64,000 nucleotides of DNA from Blasia pusilla (GCA_050084515.1 CM114272.1:17298001-17362000); one strand, 5' to 3'. Shown: positions 1-12,290, numbered from the stretch's first letter. The notes: a model not told the origin generated them from the letters alone. A program made the numbers and translations.

Positions 1-775
1 GAGTTTGGGAGGATGGTAGAGTAGGTGTAGTACCTCATCCTTTGTAGAGAGCATGATTTTTGTAGCACAAGAAGTTGGATCACTTTGTAGTGAACCAAAC
101 GTACAACTTGCTCCAGATATAATATTGATGGTGAGGCATGTCGGTTGAAGTTCGAAAAAATTTTGCTACATGCATAATGTGTGATCAAGTCCGGGCATCG
201 TTCAATGCTCCAACTCTATAGTTGCATAACCTATGGATCATAGGTTTAGGTTACAGATGGAGTTTGGATTTTACAAGACTTTTACCTTTGACGGAGTGCC
301 ATAGTCATTATGTCTTGATGATGGTCAAGCACTTCTTAAAGTTGATAGAGTTGGTTCCATTGCTTGACAAAGCAAGTTAGGGAGTAGTATACACCTTCTT
401 AGATCAAGTGTTGAGTCATTATGACGTACCACCTGATGTGTTGACAAACCATGGTATGGAGCTTTGTGAGGATTTTTAGGCTTTTTATGATTAGGCGCTG
501 ATGAACCATTGTAATACTTTGAGAGATCATCCTGAGGCGTATGGATAAGCAGAGAGAGTTGTATAGATGGTGAAGAGGGATTTACACAAGTATGGCTTGG
601 AGAGAAGTCATCTAGAAGATTGGGATCTACACTTTCCATGGTTAGCGATGGTATACAGATTCAACAACCACACATCCTTTGCATCTTTCTTACCAAACTT
701 ATTGCTTTATGGCCAAGATCCTGATTTACCTACGGCCATTCACGGCGATGTTGATGTACAGGGTTGCACGTGCAC
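1..775 (+). pseudogene. Decayed Ty3/gypsy integrase fragment
   Basis: Remnant of a retroviral-type integrase, the enzyme that inserts element cDNA into the host genome. Read in the plus direction with several stops and shifts, it shows the core-domain series: RDHPEAYG near 525-545, then LHFPWLAMVYRFNNHTS and LLLYGQDPDLPT at about 620-735. The same series occurs in the integrase of the minus-strand element at 54680-55560. The second catalytic Asp position reads VLTNHGMEL, with Asn in place of Asp. In-frame TAG codons at several Trp or Gln positions show it is dead. The fragment starts outside the window and stops near 760-775, where an unrelated repeat begins. Family assignment is confident; no function is expected. 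Confidence 0.8.
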
Positions 776-875
776 TAAGTCCATGTCTGCGGAGTTATGT
801 CCATCTTGGGACACATAGGGTTGCACAAGGATAAAATTTATGTCTGCAGACATGTCCATGTCAGTGCAGGCCCGC
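763..875. repeat. Junction repeat rich in TGTCC/GGACA
   Basis: Directly after the integrase fragment comes GGTTGCACGTGCACTAAGTC followed by several TGTC/GACA-containing pieces, including an ACATGTCC palindrome near 850. A closely similar sequence, on the opposite strand at about 21570-21645, abuts the truncated end of another copy of the same gypsy family. Its identity is unknown. It may be the end of a further mobile element. Confidence 0.45.
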
Positions 876-879
876 ACCC

Positions 880-1198
880 GAGGACGCCTAGAGCCCTCCT
901 AGAGCTCGCCGCGTAGACCTAGGCTGACAAAGCCCGCATCCTGTGTGTGGCCCGCAAGGCGAGCTCAAGCCCGTGCAAGGCCCACATGCATATGGTGGGC
1001 TGGGGGCCATGGGGGATCCTCGTGAAGCTTGCCCAAAACCCACATGGAGGGCTCAAAGCCCGCAAGGGGCTCTCCCAAAGCTCGGATAGCAGGCTTAAGG
1101 CACGTGCGATGTCTAAGGCGATGCCCCCCAAAAGTCTGCATGTAGGCTTTGTACAAGCCTCCTATGAGCCTTGTGCAGGTTTGAGCTCAAGGAGAGTA
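880..1198. other. GC-rich stretch, probably internal to a minus-strand LTR element
   Basis: High-GC sequence rich in GCCCGC and AAGCCC steps. Overlapping open frames exist on both strands, but none matches a protein family I know and composition alone explains them. It lies just downstream, on the minus strand, of a primer-binding site at 1199-1210, so it is probably the first internal sequence of an LTR element whose LTR lies to the right. Confidence 0.35.
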
Positions 1199-1210
1199 GC
1201 TCTGATACCA
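1199..1210 (-). other. Primer-binding site for initiator tRNA-Met
   Basis: The plus strand reads GCTCTGATACCA, the reverse complement of TGGTATCAGAGC. This is the primer-binding site used by many plant LTR retrotransposons, and the same 12 bases serve the copia element at 33211. The adjoining sequence from 1211 begins TGAGTCATGC on the plus strand, so on the minus strand an LTR would end in CA directly before the site, as expected. Confidence 0.7.
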
Positions 1211-2540
1211 TGAGTCATGCGATTACTCTCTTGAATATAAATCTTTAGTATTGCGGAAGCGTGCGTTCAGTAGGACACGTTGCTCAATGCTGATCTGCAC
1301 CCAAACACCAATTCACTTTAGTTGGGTGTGGGTCAATTAACGCTCTAACTCATCGAGTTCTCCACTTGGCCTCTCATTAAGCTCAATCTTCCTAGTTTCT
1401 TGCTTTACAACACATGCACGTCTCTCAAGACTTCGGACAAACTTTCTGGTCGGTTCAAGAATCTCAAATGGTGTTTACACGCCTTGCAATCCCAACTATC
1501 TAGTGGACATCCAACGAGTCCCTAATCGAGAATCGCTATAATAAGTCACGGGTTGGAATCCAAGTGTGGCTTTCAAAATTCACTCCCTTGGATCAGGTTT
1601 GGGTTTCGAGTCCTAATCCGGACATCCGTTCCATCCCATGCCATTGTGCCGCCCTTTAGCGCCCAAAGTGGGGTTTGGGTCCCAAGAATCCTTGGAGACA
1701 CTCCCCCTTACTAGTACTTTTAGGGATCTCCACCCTTCCCCTAACTTTGGGGAAAAGACAGTAGGGCCCCTCATTTTGGCCCTCAACCAAACTCCCCGTA
1801 TAGTTGTATCTCAGCCTTTGCTCGTGCATTTGCTAAGATCTTTAGTGTGTTGGAACTGGCTTTGCTTAAGCTTCCCAACACCATTTACTTGTCTAAAACG
1901 CATCTTGAGACTAAATTTTTTGGTCCAAAATATAGTTAAAACCCCAAACGCTAGTCGTGTTCTAAATTTGGTTCTCACCTCTTTGGTAATCAACCTTCCT
2001 AGACTCAACTCATCTCAAGTCTTGGTTCACCTTTGGTCTAAGTTTCTTAGTCAAGATCATAAATGCATGAAATGCACTAACTCTATTTGCGCGGTTCATC
2101 TCTTGGACTCTTCCAAGAGATCTCTCCAAAGCGCAATTATCCTAGCGTGACTCGCTAAAGTTTTGATGTTCTGCTTAGCGTTCATTTGGTTATGAGGGTC
2201 GCGACACTCACCCCTCTTTAGAGATTGATTTTCTCATCAACGCAAACATTTGAATGTCAAGTTCTGGGAAGCCGACCCCTTGTCATCGAATTACGTTTTG
2301 ATAGCAAACCCGTAATTCCTGTTTTGGCTTAAGTCTTAGGTTTTTGCTTGCAACACTTAGCATCATTAGCATCTCCACTTGGACAAGCCTAGATTAGTTT
2401 TGCAAAACTAATCTAACCTATCAAATAAACTATCTAAGTCTGAAATCTAACAATTCATTTACTCGCTATTTGTAAATATCTCACTTATTTACTTGGTTCA
2501 ATTCGTACTACTTTTGGATCGCTCTTGTATTCAATTTGCA
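1211..2540 (-). mobile_element. Putative LTR and flank of a minus-strand element; far border unresolved
   Basis: This stretch adjoins the primer-binding site and its first bases fit an LTR end (TG on the plus strand, CA on the minus strand). No gene is recognisable. An open frame at 1638-2150 on the plus strand is low-complexity and matches nothing known to me. I find no second copy of the LTR in the window, so the right border is a guess and the element may be truncated or non-autonomous. Confidence 0.35.
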
Positions 2541-2899
2541 GGATAGAGTGATATGCCCCGCCGACGCTAGGGCAAGCCCAAATGTTAGTACTTCAACAAT
2601 CGGTCCTCAAGCTCTCACCTCAAATACTCATTGTTTTCCTCTTTGACCTACATCCGAAGCATATGAAGAACTACTCATTGCCATGCACTACCACTCATAA
2701 ATTGTAATCACTAGAATTGAATCTCCAAATCCATGCATTATGTTATTGCAACAACTAAACTTTTCTAGTTATAACATCCTTTCGCCCAAGCTTCTTGGTC
2801 ACAAGTTATATCCCTAGCTTCATTGTGTATTAATGTATGTGCCTATCTTGCATCCCTCTGAAGTCTTGTAACGTGTTCCATATCTCTAATCCAAATCGC

Positions 2900-3085
2900 C
2901 TCTTTCGTGTTCCATATCTAACTACTCATACTAGTTGGCTTCGCAATCCAAATCAACTCAAACTCCGGTTCTTTCATATGGTAGCCCTTCCACTTGACTA
3001 ACTACTCGCCTCGACGCACATTATCTTCAAGATATTTCTTCATACTAGTTGGCTCTTGACTAACTACTCATACTAGTTGGCTCTA
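2900..3085. repeat. Direct repeats of CATACTAGTTGGCT
   Basis: CATACTAGTTGGCT, usually preceded by AACTACT, occurs three times. Phrases from the gypsy integrase tail that follows (CAACTCAAACTCCGGTTC, CGCACATTATCTTCAAGATA) also recur here, at about 2960-2985 and 3016-3035. This indicates a local partial duplication of the 3' end of that element. Confidence 0.6.
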
Positions 3086-3369
3086 CGTGTAGAATGCAAA
3101 ATGGTCTCCAACTCAAACTCCGGTTCCTCATTCACGATGACCGGTTGTGGTCTCAACACTATTCTCTGCTCTGGACGCACATTATCTTCAAGATATTTCT
3201 TCAATAATGACTCATGGAAATTTGGATGAATTTTGAATTATTCTGGCAGCTCCAATATATACACATCCTTAAATGGCTTTGCCTTGATCACATACGGTCT
3301 AGCATACTTGGCTGACAACTTTGCGGACAACTCCTTTGGAAGAGTGAGATTCCTCACTCTCCTTGAACG
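3070..3369 (-). pseudogene. Ty3/gypsy integrase C-terminus with chromodomain-like tail
   Basis: Translating the minus strand from 3369 gives an almost open frame: LSAKLSAKYARPYVIKAKPF, then VYILELPE, one stop, then FKIHPNFHESLLKKYL, RPEQRIVLRPQPVIV and finally ELETILHSTRR. The order matches the integrase C-terminal barrel with a GPY/F-like block, the IHPxFHxSLLK block, and an ExILxxRR start like that of chromodomains in plant chromoviruses. The single internal TAA and lack of upstream domains mark it as a fragment. It belongs to a different gypsy lineage from the family at 11892-63095, whose integrase tail carries a PHD finger. Confidence 0.75.
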
Positions 3370-5400
3370 TTAATCCTTCTATTTGGAGCTATATAGATGA
3401 ACTTACTATTTCAAGTAAATTACCATAATGAGTTAATTTGACTTCGTACTCTAGGAAGTGGCCTTTGATTCCCTATAGCAAATCGAAAGCCAAGGAGGTG
3501 AGCTACGAGCATAAGTTATTGAGGAGAGAGAGCTTAGGAGAGGGAAGGGAGTATACCCAATGAGAGAGCTTTGGAGCTCATTCTTTCTTTTTTGAACCTT
3601 CTGGCAATGGAGTTATGGTCCTTGCTTTGTGAGTAACCCTAATCTCTCATTAGGAGAGTGAGTTTGGTTTGACATGAAAGAGAAAATTAGATTTGTGTGC
3701 ACATTAAGAGAGATCTGATTTAATGGAGATATTTTAGTACTTAGACATCTCAATGTTTAGATGTCATGAGTTAGTATGTTATCTTAAGTATTTATGTGTG
3801 TATTTGGTGACAACGATATGCATGTGTATAACATAGGCCATTATTGTAAATTTGGCCTACCATCCCAACAAAGAAAGAGATTAGCTTTACCAAGATTTGA
3901 GGAATCGATACTTTCTAATTCCTACGCAAAAAAATTTCTAGAACTCAATTGATATTTTGACACCAAAAAATTAAGATGTACAATTGTAATGCACAAATCT
4001 ATACTTAAACAATCAGGAATGGAAGTTCGAGTGGAGCAAAATATGAAAAAAAAATTCATGTAAGAAGGGTATTTTGCAAATCCAACCAAGTGTATAGGCA
4101 ATTGACAACTCATTACTAGTGTCAAGCAACTTTAGTGGTTAAGTGCCCCTTTCCATGAAGGGTTACTCAACCATACCCTTAAGACATTGAAATCCATGTG
4201 TTTGTTTCCAATTTCCTATATGCAAAACATCTTGGCCTCCCAATCTAAGAGTAATGTCTTAGAGACTATCGAATTCAGTCATTCAAGCTTGAAGCATATA
4301 ATTTTCTCCCCAAGAAGATCACTCTTATTTTTTGAAAGACAGATTTATCAACCAAAATCATGTACTCAATGATTTCTTCTTGTCAACTCCAATCCACTCA
4401 CTTTCCTTTCCACACTCTCATACATCATAGACTATTCAATACCCTTGGCCAGATGTCTTCTCTAGTGAAATAAGAAGCTTGAATCATTCCAAGAACATAT
4501 CTAGATCTTCGCTTGAATGATAGTGCTTCTTCTTATGAGTCTTCTTAAACATTGTTTATGCAAGATCTGTTCCTGAGATGTAAAATGTTTCTTTCTACCA
4601 AGATGCTTCTTGGAATCTTGTGAACTATTTAATCAATGGCCTTTCTTGGGTTTCTTCTGATCCCTTTAAATTTGCTATTTCAAACGATGAACAGCTCCGA
4701 AGCGTTGTACCTGTCTCGGATTTTCCCCAAAGGTTATGTCTTTTTCCATCATAACTACCTCTTTTTATGAGAATAGTCTTAGGGCTTCTTTCAATGTTCG
4801 TTATGAAGACCTTTAATCTTCTTCAAGATGTCTTTGCTAAGAAGTCTTCATTATGAATACAAAATGTCTTTGTTTTCTTACTCTTCTTTTTGCTTTTCCC
4901 TTTCCCTTCCTGAATTTTGTTCCTATTCCTCCTACTCTTCCTCTACGATGAGTCCTTTTCTTCTTCACCATCTTCATCGTGTCTTGGAAAGTGTTCTCCA
5001 TCCAAAATGTGCTTCATTCCCCAATCCATTTCCTCTTTACTTGTACTATGTATAATTCTACGAAAATGTCATGTTCCATTTTGCAATCTTCAAAATTTTC
5101 AAAATTATGAAGATGACTTTGAAAATATTATATTGAGAGTTGTTAAAATTCAAGTGGATGGAGGTTTATTTATGTAAGATAGGATATCCTCTAACATAGA
5201 CACAAATTTATGTTAATATTTGAATTTAAAAAATGGTCTAAAATTTTCTCATAAATTTGAAATTCAGACTTTACAATTTGAAGAGACATAAAATGAAAAT
5301 GAAAAACTTCTAATTCTTAAAAAATAATATAGAAATAGTATTATGAATTAAAAATCGTGTTAAATAATAAAGCTTGCGTATACATAATTAAAAATCCGTG
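3370..5400. other. No gene seen; AT-rich repeat-like DNA
   Basis: A mostly AT-rich stretch with short ORFs of low-complexity composition, for example the Ser/Leu/Phe-rich frames at 4828-5177 created by CTTCT-rich sequence. I see no domain, splice structure or terminal repeat that supports a gene or element. Confidence 0.5.
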
Positions 5401-6231
5401 TTTCTAGGGGAATACGAGCAGCCCGATTGGGACAAACACGTGGGCAACTAACAAGACCATGAACGGACGCCATGAGACGACGAAAGGAAACATGGGATGG
5501 ACTAGAAGAGCGGAGGAAAAAGGTCGTCTTCTGTGTGGACAATGGAACGTTCACGCTGACGACACCGAGTCAAACCGCGTGGTGAATCGCTCAGACACCA
5601 TTTCCGTTGGATACAAAGTTTTCGCTTGCTGCGTCTACGGCGCGATTTCAAGAGTCGTCGCATGTCAACTGGGGCATGATTGCAATGGCGAACGTCTCTT
5701 GAGGAGTTTATTAATACTCGAGACCTGGCGATATGTGGGTCCTATGGACGAGTGGAGTGGCCGGCACTCAACCATGCAGGATCGGGGGACCCACTGCAGA
5801 TCGACCTAGTAGGTTTTGGCCGATTCGTTGCTGTGCATATAGCAGAGGCCAGAGAGAGGGCCCACGCAACAGAAAGACTCTAGGGATCCATCCAGGGAGC
5901 ATTCATGACGCATGAGCAAGACCTGTCTGTGCAGCTGTACCTGGATGTTCTCGGAGTCTGCGCCCCAATTGCAGGTTCCGAGGAGTCTAGGACCCAGTCT
6001 ATTTGGTAACACGTTAGCGGATGGGCCGCAGTCGACGGTTCCACCTACATTCACCCAACTATCACCCAGAGATTGTTCAGCCGTGCTCGTCCTGCTGTAA
6101 ACAGCAAGTAAATCGCGCGGGCTTGGTTATGGATAGATAGTTCGCTACGTGGAGACTGGGGCAGTGCACGCGGTCTTCCCGGATCGGACCTGTAGGTCTA
6201 CACTACCTAATCTCGAGGCCCGGCAGGTGCG
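5400..6231 (+). promoter_or_regulatory. CpG-rich upstream region of phytocyanin gene 1
   Basis: From about 5400 the base composition changes from AT-rich repeat DNA to sequence with frequent CG dinucleotides, continuing to the TATA box at 6232. Short ORFs here overlap in many frames and do not resemble proteins. It is interpreted as the distal promoter of the gene starting at 6770. No specific factor site is claimed. Confidence 0.4.
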
Positions 6232-6239
6232 TATATATA
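6232..6239 (+). promoter_or_regulatory. TATA box of phytocyanin gene 1
   Basis: TATATATA lies in the context GTGCGTATATATAGAAACGG. Transcription would start about 25-35 bases downstream, giving a 5' leader of roughly 500 bases before the ATG at 6770, in which no intron is obvious. Confidence 0.6.
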
Positions 6240-6769
6240 GAAACGGCCTCGCATCGAAAAAATCACCATCCACTTATCTCTGCACTCGTCTGTCAAGCCT
6301 TGTGTGATCTCAACAGCCGAGTGACCCACATTCCTGTAGAGTACTTCTCGTAGTTATCTGTATGCTTTAGACAGGTTTGGCTTATACACCTTACTAAGGT
6401 TTCTTCTCTGTGTAATCCCGCAGCTGTTCTGAAACCCGATCCGATCAGGCGACTGTCAGTTCTAGTTGGTCGACCACTGCGCGAGCAACAAATATCCCAA
6501 TCCACTATCAGGTTACTTGCTAGAGGTTTGAGTTGATTCATCAGTCAGATCTAGACAGTTGTTTGGAAGAACGTTCGGCAAGTTACACTCCGTTATACAA
6601 CTGTTCAAGTCTTAGATATTAAGCACGTACAAGCTAGAAGATTTGATCAATCGTGCTTCTGGTTATTAGCCGGATTACTAGAGTCGCTCGATCGACTTGC
6701 GATCATTCAGATTTGAACTTAGCTACGTATCAAATTCGATAAACGACGCGGTTCTACAAATTTCGAGAA

Positions 6770-7808
6770 ATGGCCGCGGCTAGGAGCTTTATTTTGGCCG
6801 TTCTGGTGGTAGCTGTAGCCTCGCAAAGTGCTTCTGCCAAGATTATAACGGTGGGAGGTCCTAATTCCGTGTGGGCACTCCAGACCGCTGCCCCCACATT
6901 TTACGATGACTGGGCGAAGACTGAGACATTCAACGTTGGGGATGAACTCTGTAAGTGAATTTGCATTAGTGCTTTAATAACGGTTTCTGTTGGTTTTGGT
7001 ATGTTTGATGAACTTGTGCACGGCTTACAATTGGACTTCCACCCATGGATCAAATCCGCAGAATATATTTACACATCGATTAATTTAACCCCCTAGTCCC
7101 GAAACATTCATTGATCATGAAGAATTCGGAGTAGTGAACGTGTGCAAAGGAGTTTTCCAGCAAGTCTTAACATTGCAATAGAAGATCCCTCCCCAGATCT
7201 GCATATCCTCCGATGTGAACAACTGAAATGGCCGTAACTTAGGCCTCCAAATGTAGATCTATCACTGCTCAAGTTATCAAATACTGAAGTCTAAGTTCAT
7301 CTTTTTTATTGCAATGGGAAATAATTCTAACTATTTCCTTTGATGTGCAGTATTCGTATACGAGAAGTCTCTCCACAATGTTTACGAAGTTAGCGCAGCG
7401 GACGCAGCGAGCTGTACCCTCAACCCAATTCAAACGTACACAGAGTCAAACGCGACTGTGACTCTCTCCAAGGCAGGAACGCATGGTTTTGTTTGTGCAA
7501 TTCCTAACCACTGCGCTAGCGGCAACATGAAGTTGACCCTAGAGGTTGTCGGCTCTACCACACCTTCCGCTTCTCCTTCCGCTTCTCCTTCTGCGACTCC
7601 TTCCGCTTCTCCTTCCGCCACTCCTTCTAGTGCTCCTTCCGCTTCCTCACCTAAAGCTTCATCTCCCAGCCCTACCACCGCCCCAAAAACTGTACCTTCA
7701 TCTGCACCTGCACCTGCGCCTAGTGCATCCGATGCTTCCAACATGCAATCCCGTTCAGCAGTCGTTGTTGGAGCTATCATCGCCGCTGGCGCAGCTCTCC
7801 TTTTGTAA
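6770..7808 (+). CDS. Phytocyanin (blue copper protein), GPI-anchor type, two exons
   Basis: A cupredoxin of the plant phytocyanin family, copper-binding proteins usually at the plasma membrane or cell wall. Exon 1 is 6770-6950 and exon 2 is 7351-7808; the 400-base intron has clean borders (CT|GTAAGT, TGTGCAG|TA) at phase 1, the usual place in this family. The spliced product is 212 residues: signal peptide (about 1-23, ending SASA), cupredoxin domain, Pro/Ser/Ala-rich arabinogalactan-like linker with repeated SPSA units, and a hydrophobic C-terminus (VVVGAIIAAGAALLL) typical of a GPI signal. Copper ligands are visible: His in HNVYEV, then Cys, His and Met in FVCAIPNHCASGNMKL. The His-to-Met spacing is one residue longer than usual. 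A candidate polyadenylation signal AATAAA lies at 8563. Uclacyanin-like or early-nodulin-like naming cannot be settled here. Confidence 0.9.
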
Positions 7809-10800
7809 GCTGTTTTCAAGGTTTTGGACGTTGCGGGACGCCCAGAAGACAGTTGGAACTCGACGGAGACTCTTTCGAATCAGGAATTCACCACCAGCGA
7901 TCGATTGATACGAGCCCATTCGGAGTGTTATTTGGATCCGAACACACAAGACTTGGTCGTTACGTATGTGGAGAAAGGATCGTTCTCCAGGCTTTCTGCT
8001 CATGGAACAGGTTGAATTGGCGACCTGCAGGTTTCGCAATTACCGTTCTGCGGGTGGGATTACATGCCGAATGTACAAAACGATGTGAAGAGCGATATGG
8101 TCCGAGCTGCTCTTTCTAGTCTACACCTACGTCCAAGAAGCTGCAGAGTTGTCTTGAATCGATTCATCTCACATCATCTCATCATCATGGGAATAAGTTG
8201 GATGACTTATTTGATGGATTCCGTCTCGTCCACAGCTTGTCCAAGGGAGCTATCTACCCGAGCGATGTCATTGTCATTATTTGCTTCACCTTTCCTCGGT
8301 ATGTTTTCATACAGCCAGTAACTTGCGAGGGGTGGACGCGCTTTGACCTCTAAGTATACGAATTCATTTTTTAGAAACGTTTTAGGAACATAAACGACGC
8401 AATCCAACTTCAGCTGGTCGTTTTTGGATTTCTGTGGCTATTATGAAATGTTACCTCGATTAGAATTTCATCTGGAACCTTGCGATCTAAGGAGGACGTC
8501 GAGCATAAATAGGTGGTGTTTACAGTCGGTCTCTCTTCATAGTTGTTTGGTGCTCGTGCGTGAATAAATACTGGACCTAGCCCAAGAGGTTGTTAAACTT
8601 CGGAGTCTTAAATATGTACTTTTAAAAAAACCCATCAAGAGTTACTATCTTTGGAGATATCAAAGAATTATTTCTTTGTAAACGAAGTTTCCTGCTTTTT
8701 GTCTACAAATGATATTCCCTGTTTTTTGTCCACGTGGAGTGCTATGTAACTATTACAAAATCGGCAGACTAGTGACTGTCACAACCCTCTTTCCCATGTT
8801 GACTCGCAACCTGTTCTTTTTCACACTTATTACCGAGTGAATTAGCCTTTTGGTTACAGCTTTTGGACAAGGATCTTCGCCGCAATTGATTTATCCGTAG
8901 TTTGTTGTGGTATGTGAGCACATTATGATATTTTGAGGGCGTAATATGGGCGGGACTAGTGTTCTGAGAATCTACTCTGGATTCTTTCCAATCACGTGGA
9001 ATTCCACAACGATAACAAGATCAGCAGACTTGTGATAGTATCTGCTTCACAAAGAAGGAAGCGTTTCCTAACAGAGGAAATCGCTCCCCAAGTTTTGGGT
9101 GTCGCAAAGTATCCTCCTGATGCTCCTCCTTTTCCCACGAATGCTGCATACCCACTGATACGCAAAGAAAAGTGCTGAAATTACTCATAATTAGACCCTG
9201 TTTCCTGTACCATCCGCTGACTTATGGTAAATTTATGGATCAGCCCAAGTCCCAACACTTTTCCGTTTCATTATGAATGTGATCATTCTTCATTTATCCA
9301 TCGATCCTCATCACTCGGTAATGGGTCTGAGATAGGGAAGTGGTGATGAGCTTTCATTGGAAGCAGATACGCTTCCTTCTTTGTGGAGCATATCCTGTTT
9401 GCACATTTGTGATTGATACGTGTACACGTATGCGCATGCAGACTATAACCGAGAACCTCAAACGAGAGCAAGCACACCGTTGCCAGTACTAACAAAAAAC
9501 TGTAGGAGTACAATTGGCGTAAGTTACCACTTTCAAATTCCGATGGTAACCCATCAATAGGAAAGGTTCAACAAGGATGGAAAACCTGCATGATGGTGCT
9601 GAACCCTCCATGAAAATCTGTCCTGTTGGTCTGCATACACTTGCATCATCAAGTACGTTAGTGTATCATTCAGCCCCTTGTTTCAAGAATTGGATTCGTT
9701 TCTTACACTGGCCGCAAACTTGCTCGCCACTCCTTATGTTCCAGGGATTTTAGAGTCTTAGGCTTCCTCGTGTGGGATACTGGGTTTCCATTCTGTTTTG
9801 AGATTGGAGAGTAAACTCTTTGGGCATTGTTGTCTTGCGCATTTTTTAGAAGTTCTACTGCCAATGTGCTTCAAATTTGCGTCGAGAACTAAGCAGATTT
9901 GTTTTGCACAAGTCTCGCGCATTTCTGCAACTTTCGCTCCAAGTTTCATCCGCTTTATGTCACTCTTTCGTCTGCAAGGATTGTCCTAGCAACAGAATGT
10001 CTACATCCTTCTTATTTTCCAGAAATTTGCATGGAATGCAAATGCGTTTGATGACACAATCATAAAGGGATAGTTAATGATAAATGTTCATTTAGCTCGT
10101 ATCAGGCTACAGACCACTTCTAATCGCAATGAAGTAAAAGCAGGGGAATTGGAAACCTAGCGTTAAAGAAAATTTTGAGCACCAACTTCGGGATTCAGCT
10201 TGCGCACATCGATCGCTCGGAATTGCGAATGCCTTCTCCGTACCGAAGCCACGATATGTGCAGAGGACAAAATCTTGAACATCATGTTGTGAACCTCCAT
10301 AACCGGTAGATCTCCATGACGTGCCCCATAATTACGCACTGCTCTGCGAAAGCAAATAAACGAACGTCGCGGATTTTCGGAAGCAAGCTACTCTAGTTAT
10401 CAAGCACTGATCGATCATGCTTCATAAGACGTCGCCAGGTATATTTAATTTCTGTCGAGTTAGTCCAGATCTGGATGCAACGGTCACCACGCCCACCGAC
10501 AGCGATGCTCCATCAGGTTCATGGCCAATCACGATCAGTCTCCTCAAATCAAAATTATTTGGAGTAAAAAGCGAAGTAACCATCGATCTACGCGCACGTA
10601 GCCCGCGCGTGACCATCGATCGACGTGTGTAGACATTCATGTATGTAGATATGTTCGGAATCTCAGAAGGTAGATCTTGCCCGTCAATCACGAGGTGAAA
10701 CTTTGAAAGGAATCATGCAATTCTCCAGGAAAATTCTCGCTTGTTGTTACCTCGGGATCTTCCCTGGGCTGTCTAATTACAATCCATGTGAGATGAATTT

Positions 10801-11891
10801 AACCTGGTCCAACTTACCAAGGGCTTTTCCGAGTCTGGATTTCGATAATGGGCAACTCGAGAAGGATTCCAAATTCTCACTCATAATCAGCGGATTTATT
10901 GACTAGCCGATCAAACGTTTTACCAAAGCAGCGGTGACGTATTTCCTATGTCCGTGATGTATGCTATTTCTTATGACAGATTTTCCATTTAATTATTTTA
11001 AATGACATCTAATAACAATAGAAGAGAACAAAAGAAGAGTCTCAAAAGAAGTAAAAAAAAACATGTCAAAAATAGAAATGACTTTAAAAGATATGTGTCA
11101 TCCTGTGACTAAGGTTTCCTCTAATCCCATGGGGAGTGTAGGGATTAATGATGTTGCACATAAAAAAATTCGGTTACGTATAAAATAAAAAATATTTTTT
11201 TATTATATGTAAAACAGGAAACATTTTCTTATTGCCCGGTTGTCATATGTCAAACAGAAAAGTATTTGCAAATCAAAAAGGCAATCTCCAATAGAAATAT
11301 AGATTGATGTTGTCCGACCCAATGATTTGTTTTCAATCTCGAACACTTTTATGTATGCACTATGAAAATTATTATGGTAGCTTTTCAAATTTTCAAATAT
11401 AATCTTAAGTTAATTTCAAATTAATCTATTGGGAAAACGCCAAATGTTTACAAAACGAAAGGGCAATCTCTAACTTTAATATAAATTACTAATCTCAGTT
11501 CAATCCCTACAGTCGATGCCTTCGAGTTTGTTCGATGAAGTTTGATCCATCAAAGGGAGACGTTAACATCTATTCAGCTAACGATTATTTTTAAAAATAA
11601 TCACGTTATTCATTTCAAATTTAAATATAACTTCTATTTTCTAAAATCTTAGAAGAGTAATAACATTTCACTCTTCTTATTAATTACAATCCTCCATTCA
11701 AATTAAAATGATATCCCAATCCCCTAAGTAATTTTATTAATTGAGAAATATATTTTATTTCTATTCCACTAAAATCCCTATTCATTCTTTTGTCTCTATT
11801 TTTACCCGTCTATGACTAAAGCAAAAAATTCAAATATGTTGCCTATTTTGTCTTATTGTCTCACTCTCTTGTCGTATTATGCATATGCAGT
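7809..11891. other. No gene seen; 3' flank of phytocyanin gene 1, then AT-rich DNA
   Basis: The first ~750 bases are probably the 3' UTR and downstream flank of the phytocyanin gene, with AATAAA at 8563. The rest has only short ORFs without recognisable domains. From about 10980 to 11880 the sequence becomes very AT-rich, with long A and T runs, up to the edge of the gypsy fragment at 11892. Confidence 0.5.
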
Positions 11892-12290
11892 CAACCCATG
11901 ATGTTGGGAAAAGCGTCATTTAGAGGATTGGGATGACGAGAGCCAATGTGGAGCGTTGTCCATTCTGAATACAGACATCCTTGGGTGGAGCAAGTACCAC
12001 ATAATATATCACCCGACAGGAGATCGTGGTGAGGATTTTCTTGGGACATCCTATAGATGAGTCTGTGGTGCGAGCCAAGGCGATAGTGAGTGATGCAGAG
12101 TCCTACGACGTCTTGGTTGGTGGAGGAGTGTTATACCCGATGGGGTTTTTCTTGGATTACTGGGAGGAGTTTGCGTCCTACAAACCAAGATGGCAGTTAG
12201 GTGATGGGTGCCTTAGCTCATTACCCGTTCGATTCACAGTTGCAGTGATCGAGGAATGGCTAGGAGAGATGGCGACCTAAGCAGCATTTA
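11892..12290 (+). pseudogene. Gypsy aspartic protease, C-terminal half
   Basis: Second half of a retropepsin-type protease, which cuts the element polyprotein. After the lost DSG site the sequence runs PMMLGKASFRGLG, then an open frame 12026-12280 with DESVVRAKAIV, AESYDVLVGGGVLYPMGF and YWEEFASYKPRWQLGDGC. The same series occurs in copy II and copy IV. YDVLVGG is probably the family's version of the conserved hydrophobic ILG block. There are stops in the first 130 bases, and the catalytic half is missing because of the inversion break. Confidence 0.65.

Noticed and set aside
947-1213. GC-rich ORFs on both strands near 919-1213
   Set aside because: Three overlapping open frames in both directions with repetitive composition; no domain. 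Treated as internal sequence of an LTR element.
4828-5177. Ser/Leu/Phe-rich ORFs
   Set aside because: Produced by CTTCT-rich low-complexity DNA; no signal of a real protein.
7430-7819. Minus-strand ORF rich in Gly/Glu/Ala repeats
   Set aside because: Antisense shadow of the Pro/Ser/Ala-rich linker of phytocyanin 1.
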